A DNA stretch of 64,000 nt from Paracoccus sp. SCSIO 75233 (GTDB taxonomy: Bacteria > Pseudomonadota > Alphaproteobacteria > Rhodobacterales > Rhodobacteraceae). Both the position numbers and the translations under genes were made by a program. A model generated the notes under the pieces. The model made no database searches, had not been told where the DNA came from, and saw only the letters and a program-made list of their open reading frames with translations. This document shows positions 45,405 through 54,606 of this stretch, piece after piece (position 1 is the first letter of the stretch; each line of letters opens with the position of its first letter). The stretch spans positions 3,004,501 through 3,068,500 of the forward strand of contig NZ_CP115757.1 of assembly GCF_027912675.1 (NCBI RefSeq), written 5' to 3'.

Positions 45405-46913
45405 GTGTCTTTTGCTGGTAAGAGAATTGAACACGCGCTGAACAATCCAATCAGGAGCAAGATGTGGATCAACGGCGTAGCGCGTGACGCCCGTAACGAC
45501 GAAGTCATAGAACGCGAGACCCCGGCCGCAAAGGGCGTCGTGACCATCGCGCCGCGCGGGACGGCGGAGGACGCCGAAGATGCCATAGCGGCAGCAGAGG
45601 CACAGTTCCTCTCTGGCGAATGGGCTGAATCGTATGGCGGGGACAAGGCCAAGATCCTCGCCGGAGTCGCCGCCTGCATCCGCCGCGACGCTGAAGAGTT
45701 GGCATATCTTGAGACTTTGGAAACCGGCAAGCCACTAAAGGCCTCTTTGGGCGAAGTCGAGGGTTCTGCCGACCTGTGGGAATATGCCTCTGGCCTCGCC
45801 CCCACATTGCACGGCGACAGCTATTCGAATCTCGGCCCGGACCGCATGGGGATGATCCTGCGTCAGCCAATCGGCGTTGTAAGCATCATTACGCCTTGGA
45901 ATTTCCCGCTGCTGATTGCATCGGAGCGGATACCCTTTGCCCTTGCCGCAGGCTGTTCGACAGTCGTGAAGCCCAGCGAGTTCACCTCGGCCACCACATT
46001 GCGTCTGGGCGAATACCTCAAGGAATGTGGCCTTCCGGATGGCGCCTGTAATATAGTTTCCGGTCACGGTCACGATATAGGTCAGGTGATGATCGAACAT
46101 CCATCGGTGCGGATGGTTTCCTTTACCGGATCGCCGCGCGTCGGCAAGATCGTGATGCATGCCGCGGCCGAGACCACCAAGAAGTTGTCGCTTGAACTGG
46201 GTGGCAAGTCGCCATCTGTCGTATTTGCCGATTGCGACATGGAAGCCGCTATTGATGGCGTCCTGAAAGGGTCGAACTTCAACGCCGGCCAGTGCTGTAT
46301 TGCCGGGTCACGCCTGATCGTCGAAGACAAGATTGCAGATCAATTCCTGGAAAAACTCATTGTCCGCGCGCAGGACCTGAAGGTCGGCGACCCTTTCGAT
46401 CCGCAAACCGCGATCGGAGCGATCGTCAACGAGGCGCAGTTCGACCAAATCGACCGCTATGTTTCGGCAGCGCGCGATTCCGGTGCCTCGATTCTGATGG
46501 GTGGTGAGGGCGATACGAGCAATGGTCTTTTCTACCAGCCGACGATCATCGCCAATGCGCCATCAGATTCCCCAATCGCGCAGGAGGAAATCTTCGGTCC
46601 GGTGCTATCGGTGTTTCGCTTCAAAACCATACAAGAGGCCATCAAGCTCGCCAACTCAACCAATTTCGGCCTTGCTGCCTACATCTGGACGAACGACCTG
46701 AATACCGCGCTCTCATGCGGTCGCCGCATCGAAGGCGGCCGGGTCTGGGTCAATGCCGCACTTCAGGGCATACCTGAAATGCCCTTGGGCGGTTATCGCG
46801 GATCCGGCATCGGACGCGAAACCGGTCGCTTCGGGGTCGACGAGTACTGCGAAATGAAGTCGCTCCAGATCAACCACATGCCTCAAGCCGAACGATGGGT
46901 CACCACGGGCTAA
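45405..46913 (+). CDS. NAD(P)-dependent aldehyde dehydrogenase
   Basis: A 502-residue ALDH from GTG 45405, with AAGGAGA 7 bp upstream. Seen are TPWNFPLLIASERIPFALAA, VSFTGSPRVGKIVM, the general base Glu in LSLELGGKSP and the nucleophile in NAGQCCIAGSRL. It resembles betaine-aldehyde-type ALDHs, but the substrate is unknown. A strong hairpin follows. It could oxidise an aldehyde to the acid handled by the CoA-transferase/MaoC pair. Confidence 0.9.
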   Translation: MSFAGKRIEHALNNPIRSKMWINGVARDARNDEVIERETPAAKGVVTIAPRGTAEDAEDAIAAAEAQFLSGEWAESYGGDKAKILAGVAACIRRDAEELAYLETLETGKPLKASLGEVEGSADLWEYASGLAPTLHGDSYSNLGPDRMGMILRQPIGVVSIITPWNFPLLIASERIPFALAAGCSTVVKPSEFTSATTLRLGEYLKECGLPDGACNIVSGHGHDIGQVMIEHPSVRMVSFTGSPRVGKIVMHAAAETTKKLSLELGGKSPSVVFADCDMEAAIDGVLKGSNFNAGQCCIAGSRLIVEDKIADQFLEKLIVRAQDLKVGDPFDPQTAIGAIVNEAQFDQIDRYVSAARDSGASILMGGEGDTSNGLFYQPTIIANAPSDSPIAQEEIFGPVLSVFRFKTIQEAIKLANSTNFGLAAYIWTNDLNTALSCGRRIEGGRVWVNAALQGIPEMPLGGYRGSGIGRETGRFGVDEYCEMKSLQINHMPQAERWVTTG

Positions 46914-46935
46914 GTTCATTCCCCGCCAGCAAGCT

Positions 46936-46970
46936 ACCGGCCCTTTGAAGAGAGGGGTCGGTTTCGTTTG
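46936..46970 (+). terminator. Rho-independent terminator after the aldehyde dehydrogenase
   Basis: ACCGGCCCT and AGGGGTCGGT form a stem of 9-10 pairs (one G-U/bulge) with a loop TTGAAGAG, followed by TTCGTTTG. It lies between convergent genes and may serve the plus strand. Confidence 0.6.
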
Positions 46971-47000
46971 TTTGCTGGATGTGAAGCTCGGGTCCGGGCC

Positions 47001-47702
47001 TCAATCGAGGGCAGAATCAGGCTTGAGATAGGCCAGAACCATTTCCACCATCTGTTTCCTGCGGGTGGCAAGCGCCTCCTCACTCAGGAGATCGACGTTG
47101 TAGATGACTGCGTTGGTGAACCGATTATTGATGTAGTAGAACGACATCCCGGCAATGGAATGCATCAACTGTATCGGGTCTACATCTTTGCGGAAGATGC
47201 CTTGCTTGGCACCCTCATCAAGAATGCGCCCCAGTGCGTTCAGCAGATAAAACGTGCTGGAGCGGATTGTTTCCGATTTCCGAATGAATGCCCCTCGATG
47301 CGTATTTTCCAAGCTGACAATTGCAAGCAACTCGGGCGTATTCAGAAAATACTCCCAGGTCGATTCAACCAAGGCACGCACTGCCGAAACCGGGTCAAGT
47401 TCTTCAAGGCCGAGCCGGGCCTCGCTGGCGCGGATATCCGTATAGACCTTTTCGAGGACCGCCATATACAGGTCCTCCTTGGAGCCGAAGTAGTGATAGA
47501 TCATCCGCTTGTTAAGACCAGCACCCTCAGCGATGGCCTCGATCCCCGCGTTGGCAAACCCCTTCTCAGCAAACTCCTTTATGGCAGAGGCCAGCAGGTC
47601 GGATTTGGCCTTTTCCGGGTCGCGGATTTGCTTTTTTGAAGCTTTTCGCGCCACGACAGAGGGACGTGTCTGGGGATCGGGTGCAGATTTTTGCATAGCC
47701 AT
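47001..47702 (-). CDS. TetR-family regulator
   Basis: A 233-residue regulator. It has a basic N-terminal tail, a helix-turn-helix at about 32-80 (SAIKEFAEKGFANAGIEAIA, AGLNKRMIYHYFGSKEDLYM) and a TetR_C-like ligand domain. It is convergent with the aldehyde dehydrogenase; a 20-bp palindrome lies 68 bp upstream of its start, indicating autoregulation. Confidence 0.9.
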   Translation of the reverse strand: MAMQKSAPDPQTRPSVVARKASKKQIRDPEKAKSDLLASAIKEFAEKGFANAGIEAIAEGAGLNKRMIYHYFGSKEDLYMAVLEKVYTDIRASEARLGLEELDPVSAVRALVESTWEYFLNTPELLAIVSLENTHRGAFIRKSETIRSSTFYLLNALGRILDEGAKQGIFRKDVDPIQLMHSIAGMSFYYINNRFTNAVIYNVDLLSEEALATRRKQMVEMVLAYLKPDSALD

Positions 47703-47855
47703 TTAAATGATCTTTCGTTCCCGCAGGTTGTCCGCAAACGATGAAGCAAAGGTTGGTCGGCCAATATTTATAACTCAATAGCGAGTTATGTGAAACAGGT
47801 GGATTTCGATTTCCGTCGGTACATCGGGACCTTGCTGTTACTTAGATGAAGTGAG
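47703..47855. promoter_or_regulatory. tetR upstream region with operator palindrome
   Basis: At 47770-47789, ATAACTC-AATAGC-GAGTTAT is a perfect 7+7 inverted repeat, the size expected for a TetR dimer site. It lies upstream of the minus-strand TetR start at 47702 in an AT-rich patch. Confidence 0.65.
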
Positions 47856-47859
47856 TTGC

Positions 47860-48453
47860 AACGAATGCGGGAGCCGTCGCTGGTTTAGTCGTTGCGCTGG
47901 AATGGTCGACTGCTATCGCGCGTGTGTGGCGCAGGGAACCGCGCTGTGACATCGAAACCGAAGACGGTTGTGATGGATCCGACCTATCTGAAAGTGAACC
48001 GTGCGGCTTTCAGCTCTGACGCTCCAAAAGGGGACACGCCCGCCAGATAGGCCGAGCCAAGGGCGGGGTCATACCAAGTTGCGCGCAATCACCGATGCAA
48101 CGGGTCGGCCGATAAGGCTTTTTGTGTTGACCGGAAAGGTCAGTGATTGCACCGGGACAGGGCCGCCGCTGGTTACCTTGCTAAAGGCGGGGTGACCACT
48201 CGCAGATGGGGAATGTGACGCTAATCGGTTCGGAGGCGAGCTTAAATACAAGGAGATACAGGTCCGTATCGCTGACCGAAACACCCGCAAATAGGCGGTC
48301 AAGTACGATAAGTGCCGGTACAAACGCCCTAATCGTATTGAGATCATGTTCGGCAGGTTTAAGAACAGGAGATACGTGGCAACCCTATACAACGGATGCC
48401 GGAAACCTTTTTTAGCCATCGCTCTTCCCGCAACTGCCCTGTTCTGGCGATGA
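47860..48453 (+). pseudogene. IS5-family transposase relic
   Basis: Pieces in several frames match a DDE transposase of the IS5 group: KTVVMDPTYLKVNRAAF, GRGHTKLRAITDATGRPIRL, VLTGKVSDCTG, then KYDKCRYKRPNRIEIMFGRF-like sequence and the end RYVATLYNGCRKPFLAIALP to a TGA at 48451. Stops and frameshifts are scattered throughout, so it is inactive. No intact terminal repeats were identified. Confidence 0.7.
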
Positions 48454-48920
48454 AAAAGAGTGAGGCCGGGGCCTAGTAAATGCGATACAAATTGCTGATT
48501 AACCGGGCGGCAGCCGCGAATTCTTGGTTGTTCTTATTGCCGTAATCTTGAGTTGGGCCACAAATCCACATTGGAGATCGCCTGCTGGCTGCAGACCATA
48601 GGCGCTTCCGGGCCGATTTGCGTTCAGGGAACGCAATACCAAGCTATAGGATAACGCTGCGTCAGTTCAGACATCGTATAACACGAGAAATCGACTCTCA
48701 TAATGCAACTAGCTGATAATAAATAAAAAACATTAATGAGTATAAGGCTGCGCCGCGTGCCAATTGTATAAAATGCCGGAAAAGTACTGTGTTTGCATGG
48801 GGTTGGGATGCCTGCTGTCATAATTTTATGCTAATCGTCGCTTCGACGCCCTTAGCGATTATAGTTTGTTTTACATACAGCTTTAAAAATTGATCTCTTC
48901 AGATCACATGAGCGCAGCAC
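48454..48920. other. AT-richer intergenic region, nothing recognised
   Basis: This 467-bp stretch follows the transposase relic and precedes the first Hint-domain gene. It is more AT-rich than the surroundings and presumably contains that gene's promoter. No gene, repeat or RNA is evident. Confidence 0.4.
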
Positions 48921-50111
48921 ATGGCACATATTTTTAATATTCAAACATTTATTATCAGAAATGTCTTGCCGAAGAATCCGGTAGGAAAAAACGATAACTA
49001 CAGGCCGGATCAAATCCTGAATGTGCGGCAGACGATTCCCGGGCAGCTTGAGCGGTTCCATTTCGGTGACGGCAACCGCGACGGTGATTTGTACGATGCG
49101 GAGGAGACCCATAACCATCCTGGAGAAACCGGGCATTTGGGCACTCAGGTCACATATGACGGCATCGCCTATTTCGTCCAATCCATGTTCATCACCAGCA
49201 TCACGGTCCATTTCAGCGACGGCACCTCGATCACCAGCAACAACGGAGCGCGAACCTTCGTTGTCGGTCGTCACGGCACCTCGGCCGACCCGGTGGTGAA
49301 ATTGAAAGGGGATGTGATCGTGAACCCAACGGACACATTCCGAACCGCGATTCTGAACCACAGGGACGCCGTGCCCGGCAGAAAGCCGGTGGCATTCACC
49401 GTTAACAGCTTCAGCACCCAGATCCTCGACAACACGACGATGTCGAGCCAGGACGATGTTTTCTGCTTCGCCAGCGGGACATTGATTGAAACGTGTTCCG
49501 GGGTGGCTTCCGTGGAACGTCTTTCGGTCGGTGACAAGGTGCGCACGCTCGACTCGGGTTTTCAGGCGATCAAGTGGATTGGTGCGACGCGTGTGTCGGG
49601 GGCGGACATGGCGGCCAATCCCAAACTGCGTCCGATCCGGATCCGCGCCGGGGCGTTAGGTCAGGGCCTTCCGCAGCGTGATCTTGTTGTCAGCCGTCAG
49701 CATCGGGTACTCGCCCGCTCGCCGCTGGTTCCGCGCATGTTCAACACCAGCGAGATTCTGGTTCCGGCGATCAAGCTGATCGAGTTGGATGGCGTGGAAA
49801 TTGATCGCATAAGCGGCGGTATCACCTACTGGCACATTCTGTTCGACAAACATGAGGTGATCTTCTCGGAAGGAACGCCGACGGAAAGTTTGTTTACGGG
49901 TCCGGAGGTGGTGAAAGGGCTTTCCCCGGCGGCGCAGGAGGAGATCGAGATGTTATTTCCGCAGTTGTTCAAGACTGATTTCTCTGCGTCGCCGGTCCGG
50001 CAAGTACCGGACGGGAAGCGGCTGAATCACTTTGTCTTGCGGCAGTGTCATGCTGGGAAGCCGCTGCTGTCCGGATGGCGCGATATTGATGCAGCTGTAG
50101 CTAAGGGCTGA
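48921..50111 (+). CDS. Hint (Hedgehog/intein)-domain protein
   Basis: A 396-residue protein. The N-terminal 190 residues have no family I know (GDGNRDGDLYDAEETHNHPG; SITVHFSDGTSITSNNGART). From about 192 there is a Hint_2 domain beginning at the nucleophile Cys (CFASGTLIETCSGVASVERL) and containing GLPQRDLVVSRQHRVLARSP with the block-B-like His and WHILFDKHEVIFSEGTPTES. There is no C-extein with the splice Asn/Ser, so N-terminal cleavage, in place of protein splicing, is the likely reaction. Probably exported without a classical signal. A close domain paralogue is at 56435-57604. Confidence 0.82.
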   Translation: MAHIFNIQTFIIRNVLPKNPVGKNDNYRPDQILNVRQTIPGQLERFHFGDGNRDGDLYDAEETHNHPGETGHLGTQVTYDGIAYFVQSMFITSITVHFSDGTSITSNNGARTFVVGRHGTSADPVVKLKGDVIVNPTDTFRTAILNHRDAVPGRKPVAFTVNSFSTQILDNTTMSSQDDVFCFASGTLIETCSGVASVERLSVGDKVRTLDSGFQAIKWIGATRVSGADMAANPKLRPIRIRAGALGQGLPQRDLVVSRQHRVLARSPLVPRMFNTSEILVPAIKLIELDGVEIDRISGGITYWHILFDKHEVIFSEGTPTESLFTGPEVVKGLSPAAQEEIEMLFPQLFKTDFSASPVRQVPDGKRLNHFVLRQCHAGKPLLSGWRDIDAAVAKG

Positions 50112-50200
50112 CGGTCGAAGGGCGAAAATTCCTCGCGTGCGCTACACCCGTTCGGCCCCCTGCTTCTCGGGGCGATTGGGGTTCCTGACCTTGCCAAAAC

Positions 50201-50235
50201 CGCCTTACGCTGCGCGCTTTGCGCAGCGTAAGGCG
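50201..50235 (-). terminator. Perfect 15-bp hairpin terminator
   Basis: The arms CGCCTTACGCTGCGC and GCGCAGCGTAAGGCG pair without mismatch across a 5-nt loop. On the minus strand the stem is followed by GTTTTGG, 1 bp after the LysR stop. It may also stop transcription coming from the Hint gene. Confidence 0.8.
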
Positions 50236-50236
50236 T

Positions 50237-51199
50237 TCAGTCCGCTCCGTCGTCTGAAAACTCCGGCAAGATACCGGCGGTTTTGATGGCTGAAGTGGCC
50301 CGCCTCTGCAGTTGGCTCTGCCTTGCTTCGCGACGTAGCCAGGCGGAAAGTTTCGAGACGGCTTCGGCATTTTGTCCGGCCGGCGTCACGAGGTGATATT
50401 GCGCGCTGGTCGTATCTGGAAGGGGAGCAATAACCTGTAGCGAACCGTTCGTGAGTTCGGTTTCGATCAGGTAGGACGGAACAAGGCCCGCCCCCAATCC
50501 CGATACGGCACCGGCGATGATCATTGCGAACTGATCGAAAAGAAGCCTCGGCCCCGGCACCGGTCCGGCAAGCCCGTGTGCGGCGCGAAATTCGTTCCAT
50601 TGCTCGGGGCGGGACGAGAGATGCAGCGACGGGAGGTGGTCCAGATCCGAAGCGGATGACAGGTTACGGTCACGCGCCAAATCCGAGGAAACGACCGCCA
50701 CCACGTCCTCGGGACAGAGCTTTTGCAATTGCCCGCCCGGCCAATCGGCCATCCCATAATGAATGGCAAGATCGACCCGCTCTTCCTGCAGATTGAAACG
50801 ATCCGTATAGCTGCGGATCGAGATGGCCGTATCCGGATGCTTTTCCAAGTATATCGGAAGCCGCGGCACCAGCCAGCGGGCGGCGAAGGTCGGCGGCGCG
50901 CCGATGGAAATATGGGCTTTCTGCTCGCCGGATGTGATCGCGCGCTCAATGGTGCGGTCCAGATTCATGAGGTCGTCGCCAAGTTCGTTGGCCAGTCGGC
51001 TTCCGGCATCGGTCAGCCGGATGGCCCGCCCCTCGCGCCGCAGCAGGGTAATGCCGAGCGTCCGTTCCAGATCGCGAACCTGCCGGTTTACAGCGCCCTG
51101 CGTCACGCCAAGTTCCTCTGCCGCGAGGGTAAAGCTCTCATGACGCGCGGCTGCTTCAAAACTGGTCAGCGCGGATAGGGACGGGATGCGACGGCGCAT
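50237..51199 (-). CDS. LysR-family regulator, GcvA-like
   Basis: A 320-residue regulator from ATG 51199 (MRRRIPSLSALTSFEAAARH); ATG 51214 is also in frame. The helix-turn-helix is LGVTQGAVNRQVRDLERTLG, then an effector domain (IGAPPTFAARWLVPRLPIYL). It is divergent from the E1/acyltransferase/ALDH operon, which it most likely controls. Confidence 0.9.
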   Translation of the reverse strand: MRRRIPSLSALTSFEAAARHESFTLAAEELGVTQGAVNRQVRDLERTLGITLLRREGRAIRLTDAGSRLANELGDDLMNLDRTIERAITSGEQKAHISIGAPPTFAARWLVPRLPIYLEKHPDTAISIRSYTDRFNLQEERVDLAIHYGMADWPGGQLQKLCPEDVVAVVSSDLARDRNLSSASDLDHLPSLHLSSRPEQWNEFRAAHGLAGPVPGPRLLFDQFAMIIAGAVSGLGAGLVPSYLIETELTNGSLQVIAPLPDTTSAQYHLVTPAGQNAEAVSKLSAWLRREARQSQLQRRATSAIKTAGILPEFSDDGAD

Positions 51200-51381
51200 G
51201 ATGGCTCCATACATTACAAATACGCACTTATAACCTACTATTTTGTGCTTTTTATGCGCAATAGTGGCAGGCTACTATCATGTCCGGTGTCGGTGCTGTT
51301 GTGCGGGCGCATGAGGGAGGGTTTCATGACAGATCACCAATGCACGGCCTGGCTCGCGCGATTTATTGGGAATAAGTAGTC
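51200..51381. promoter_or_regulatory. LysR-controlled divergent promoter region
   Basis: An AT-rich segment (about 51207-51260, with TATAACCTACTATTTTGTGC) lies between the LysR start and the operon. LysR proteins normally bind such intergenic regions at T-N11-A sites. No single box is unambiguous. Confidence 0.45.
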
Positions 51382-53571
51382 ATGGATCGTGCAGAGATCG
51401 TACACGAGAATTTTCTGCGCAGGGTCGCGGATGGCGATCTGCCGCCGGGCAGCCCGCCATCCGGGCCGCTTTTCGCAAGCGAGGCAGTTGGTATTTACCG
51501 TGCCGCTTGCTTGTCCCGTGCGCTGGATCGGCAGAGCCGCGCGATGCAGAAGGCGGGGCAGGGGTTCTACACCATCGGATCGTCCGGGCATGAGGGAATG
51601 GCAGCGGTTGCAGCCGCGCTGTGCCCGACAGACACGGCATTCCTGCATTATCGAGATGCTGCCTTCCAGATCGCGCGTGCCGCGCAGGTTCCCGGACAGT
51701 CCATTGCCTGGGATATGTTGCTGAGTTTTGCGTCATCCTCTGAAGATCCGATTTCGGGCGGGCGGCACAAGGTTCTGGGGTCGAAGGCGCTTTCAATACC
51801 GCCGCAGACATCGACCATTGCGTCTCATCTGCCGAAAGCTGTTGGCGCGGCTTACTCCATTGGGGCAGCGTCTCGTCACCGGCCCGAGCATCAGGAATTT
51901 CCGGACGACTCCATCGTCTACTGTTCGTTCGGGGACGCGTCGGCCAATCATTCTACGGCACAGGGTGCGTTCAATACCGCGCAATGGACGTCCTTTCAGT
52001 CGATCCCGCTGCCATTGCTGTTCGTTTGTGAAGACAACGGGATCGGGATTTCCACCAAGACCCCGAGGGGCTGGATCGCGCAAAGCTTCGCGCATCGCCC
52101 CGGCATGCGGTATTTCGCCTGCAACGGGCTCGATATCTTCGAAACCTATCGCGTTGCGAATGAGGCGGCGGCTTGGGTCCGGCACCGTCGCAAACCGGCG
52201 TTTCTGCATGTCGGGACGGTCCGGCTATATGGTCATGCCGGTGCCGATATGCCGACCACCTATATGCCGCGCGAAGAGGTCGAGGCGGAGGAGGCCAATG
52301 ATCCGCTTCTGCATATGGTCCGGCTTCTGGATCAGGCCGGAGCCATGACGCCTGCGGAGGCGCTGTCTGTTTATGAGCAAAGCTGCGCGCGCGTGGCCCG
52401 TATCGCGGAGGAGGCAATCACTCGCCCAAGGCTGCGAACCGCCGGTGAGGTGATGGCGAGCCTGATCCCGCCGAAGCGGAAGTGCAAGCCCACGAACGGT
52501 CCGACGGCGGATGCGCGCGCGGCGGCGTTTGGTGGCGATCTGAAGGCGCTGGATGAGCCGCAGATCATGTCGCGACTTATCAACTGGGCGCTGACCGACC
52601 TGATGCTGGAGCACGGCGAAATCACGCTGATGGGCGAAGATGTCGGTCGCAAAGGCGGGGTATACGGCGTTACGCAGAAGCTTGCGGCACGGTTCGGGGC
52701 GAGCCGGGTCATAGACACGCTGCTGGATGAACAATCCATACTCGGCCTCGCGATCGGCATGGCCCAGAACGGCTTCATCCCGATGCCCGAGATTCAGTTC
52801 CTCGCCTATCTGCACAACGCCGAGGATCAGTTGCGGGGGGAGGCGGCGACATTGCCTTTCTTCTCGAATGGGCAATACACCAATCCGATGGTCGTGCGGA
52901 TCGCGGGGCTTGGCTATCAGAAGGGTTTCGGCGGGCACTTCCACAACGATAACTCGGTTGCGGTCCTGCGCGACATTCCGGGGCTTGTTCTCGCATGTCC
53001 CTCCAACGGTGCCGATGCGGCGAAGATGCTGCGCGAATGCGTGCGGCTGGCACGGGAGGAACAGCGGTTGGTAGTGTTTCTGGAGCCGATTGCCCTTTAC
53101 CCGATGCGGGATCTTCACGCGCCGAAAGACGGCGGCTGGATGCAGCGCTACCCGGCGCGGAATGAGCGGGTTTCGCTTGGGGAGGTTGGCGTGCACGGCG
53201 AGGGCAAGGATCTCGCTATCGTCACCTTCGGCAATGGCGTCTATCTGTCCCGGCAGGCCGAGGCGCGGCTGGCGAAGGCTGGCGTCAAGACACGGATCAT
53301 AGATATGCGCTGGCTGTCGCCGCTGCCAGCGCAGGCGCTGATCGACGCGACGGACGGGGCTGAACATATCCTGATCGTTGATGAAACCCGGCGCAGCGGC
53401 GGGGTTGCGGAGGCGCTTATGGCGCTGTTCAGCGAACGGACATCGGTCCCTCACGCGCGGATCACGGCGGAGGACAGCTTCATTGCGACAGGTCCGGCCT
53501 ATGCCGCGACGATGCCTTCCGCCGATAGTATCTTCGATGCGGCGATGGCCTTGGTGGAGGCTGAAAAATGA
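51382..53571 (+). CDS. Fused alpha/beta E1 component of a 2-oxoacid dehydrogenase-like enzyme
   Basis: A 729-residue protein with an E1-alpha-like half (1-350) and an E1-beta-like (transketolase C) half (about 385-729) in one chain. The ThDP motif is CSFGDASANHSTAQGAFNTA to CEDNGIGIS (184-224). The beta half has GEDVGRKGGVYGVTQKLAAR, RVIDTLLDEQSILGLAIGMA and the C-terminal LSPLPAQALIDA. Such fused E1s decarboxylate branched-chain or other 2-oxoacids, normally passing the acyl group to a lipoyl E2. No E2 or E3 gene is nearby. It leads an operon with a FabD-like protein (4-bp overlap). Confidence 0.87.
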   Translation: MDRAEIVHENFLRRVADGDLPPGSPPSGPLFASEAVGIYRAACLSRALDRQSRAMQKAGQGFYTIGSSGHEGMAAVAAALCPTDTAFLHYRDAAFQIARAAQVPGQSIAWDMLLSFASSSEDPISGGRHKVLGSKALSIPPQTSTIASHLPKAVGAAYSIGAASRHRPEHQEFPDDSIVYCSFGDASANHSTAQGAFNTAQWTSFQSIPLPLLFVCEDNGIGISTKTPRGWIAQSFAHRPGMRYFACNGLDIFETYRVANEAAAWVRHRRKPAFLHVGTVRLYGHAGADMPTTYMPREEVEAEEANDPLLHMVRLLDQAGAMTPAEALSVYEQSCARVARIAEEAITRPRLRTAGEVMASLIPPKRKCKPTNGPTADARAAAFGGDLKALDEPQIMSRLINWALTDLMLEHGEITLMGEDVGRKGGVYGVTQKLAARFGASRVIDTLLDEQSILGLAIGMAQNGFIPMPEIQFLAYLHNAEDQLRGEAATLPFFSNGQYTNPMVVRIAGLGYQKGFGGHFHNDNSVAVLRDIPGLVLACPSNGADAAKMLRECVRLAREEQRLVVFLEPIALYPMRDLHAPKDGGWMQRYPARNERVSLGEVGVHGEGKDLAIVTFGNGVYLSRQAEARLAKAGVKTRIIDMRWLSPLPAQALIDATDGAEHILIVDETRRSGGVAEALMALFSERTSVPHARITAEDSFIATGPAYAATMPSADSIFDAAMALVEAEK

Positions 53572-54605
53572 AAACCGCAGTCGTGATCTGCCCCGGACGG
53601 GGGACCTATAACAAGGCGGAGTTGGGCTATCTTTCGCGCCATTTCCCTGACAAGCCGCTGCTCGCATCTTTCGATAGCCGTCGCGAGGCCCTCGGTCAGG
53701 AAAGCCTCAGCGCGCTTGACGGTGCCGCGCGATATTCGGTGGCCCGGCACACGCGTGGGGATAATGCATCCGCCCTGATCTATGCTGCAACGCTGGGCGA
53801 TTTCCGGGCCATCGACCGGGACACCGTGGAGATCGTGGCGGTCACCGGCAATTCGATGGGCTGGTATTCTGCCCTTGCCTGCGGCGGTGCGCTGTCCGCT
53901 GAGGCGGGGTTTGATGTCGTTAACACGATGGGAACGCTGATGCAGGAGTCGCTGATCGGCGGACAACTCGTGCATCCGTTTCTGGGCGAGGACTGGAGAC
54001 CTGACGCGGCGCGTAAGGCAGAACTTCTCGGCAAGATCGCGGAGATCAATGCCCGCCCCGGCAACGCCCTGACGCTGTCCATCGACCTTGGCGGGATGCT
54101 GGTGCTTGCGGGAAACGAAGCCGGGCTGAGTGCCTTCGAGGATGCGGTTCCGCCGGAGCAGGGCCGGTTTCCGATGCGGCTGTCCAATCACGCGGCCTTC
54201 CACTCTACCATGCAAGCTCCGGTGGCCGCGCAGGGCCGGACGCGGCTTTCGCCTGATCTCTTCCAGCAACCCGATCTGCCGCTGATCGACGGTTGCGGTG
54301 CTATCTGGTGGCCGGGGGCGACCGATGCCCATGCGCTCTGGGACTATACGCTCGGCCATCAGGTGACGGAGACATACGACTTCACCCATGCCATCCGGAT
54401 CGCTGCACGGGAATTCGCGCCGGACCTGTTCATCATCACCGGGCCCGGGAACTCGCTCGGCGGGGCGGTCGCGCAAAGCCTGCTCCTGAGCCAGTGGCGC
54501 GGGATGGGATCGAAAGACGATTTTCAGAAACATCAACAACAGGCGCCGCTCATGGTCTCTATGGGTTTGGAGGATCAGCGCGGCATCGTGATGAAGGGAG
54601 ACTGA
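53568..54605 (+). CDS. FabD-like acyltransferase (ACP S-malonyltransferase family)
   Basis: A 345-residue protein with the malonyl/acyltransferase fold: nucleophile elbow VTGNSMGWYS (Ser96, with Asn in place of the usual His of GHSLG), and catalytic His212 in NHAAFHSTMQ. The C-terminal region ends in FIITGPGNSLGGAVAQSL. Family members move an acyl group from CoA to an ACP or other thiol. No ACP or fatty-acid gene is present; an unusual acyl donor/acceptor is possible. ATGA overlap with the E1 gene implies a functional link. Confidence 0.78.
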   Translation: MKTAVVICPGRGTYNKAELGYLSRHFPDKPLLASFDSRREALGQESLSALDGAARYSVARHTRGDNASALIYAATLGDFRAIDRDTVEIVAVTGNSMGWYSALACGGALSAEAGFDVVNTMGTLMQESLIGGQLVHPFLGEDWRPDAARKAELLGKIAEINARPGNALTLSIDLGGMLVLAGNEAGLSAFEDAVPPEQGRFPMRLSNHAAFHSTMQAPVAAQGRTRLSPDLFQQPDLPLIDGCGAIWWPGATDAHALWDYTLGHQVTETYDFTHAIRIAAREFAPDLFIITGPGNSLGGAVAQSLLLSQWRGMGSKDDFQKHQQQAPLMVSMGLEDQRGIVMKGD

Positions 54606-54606
54606 C

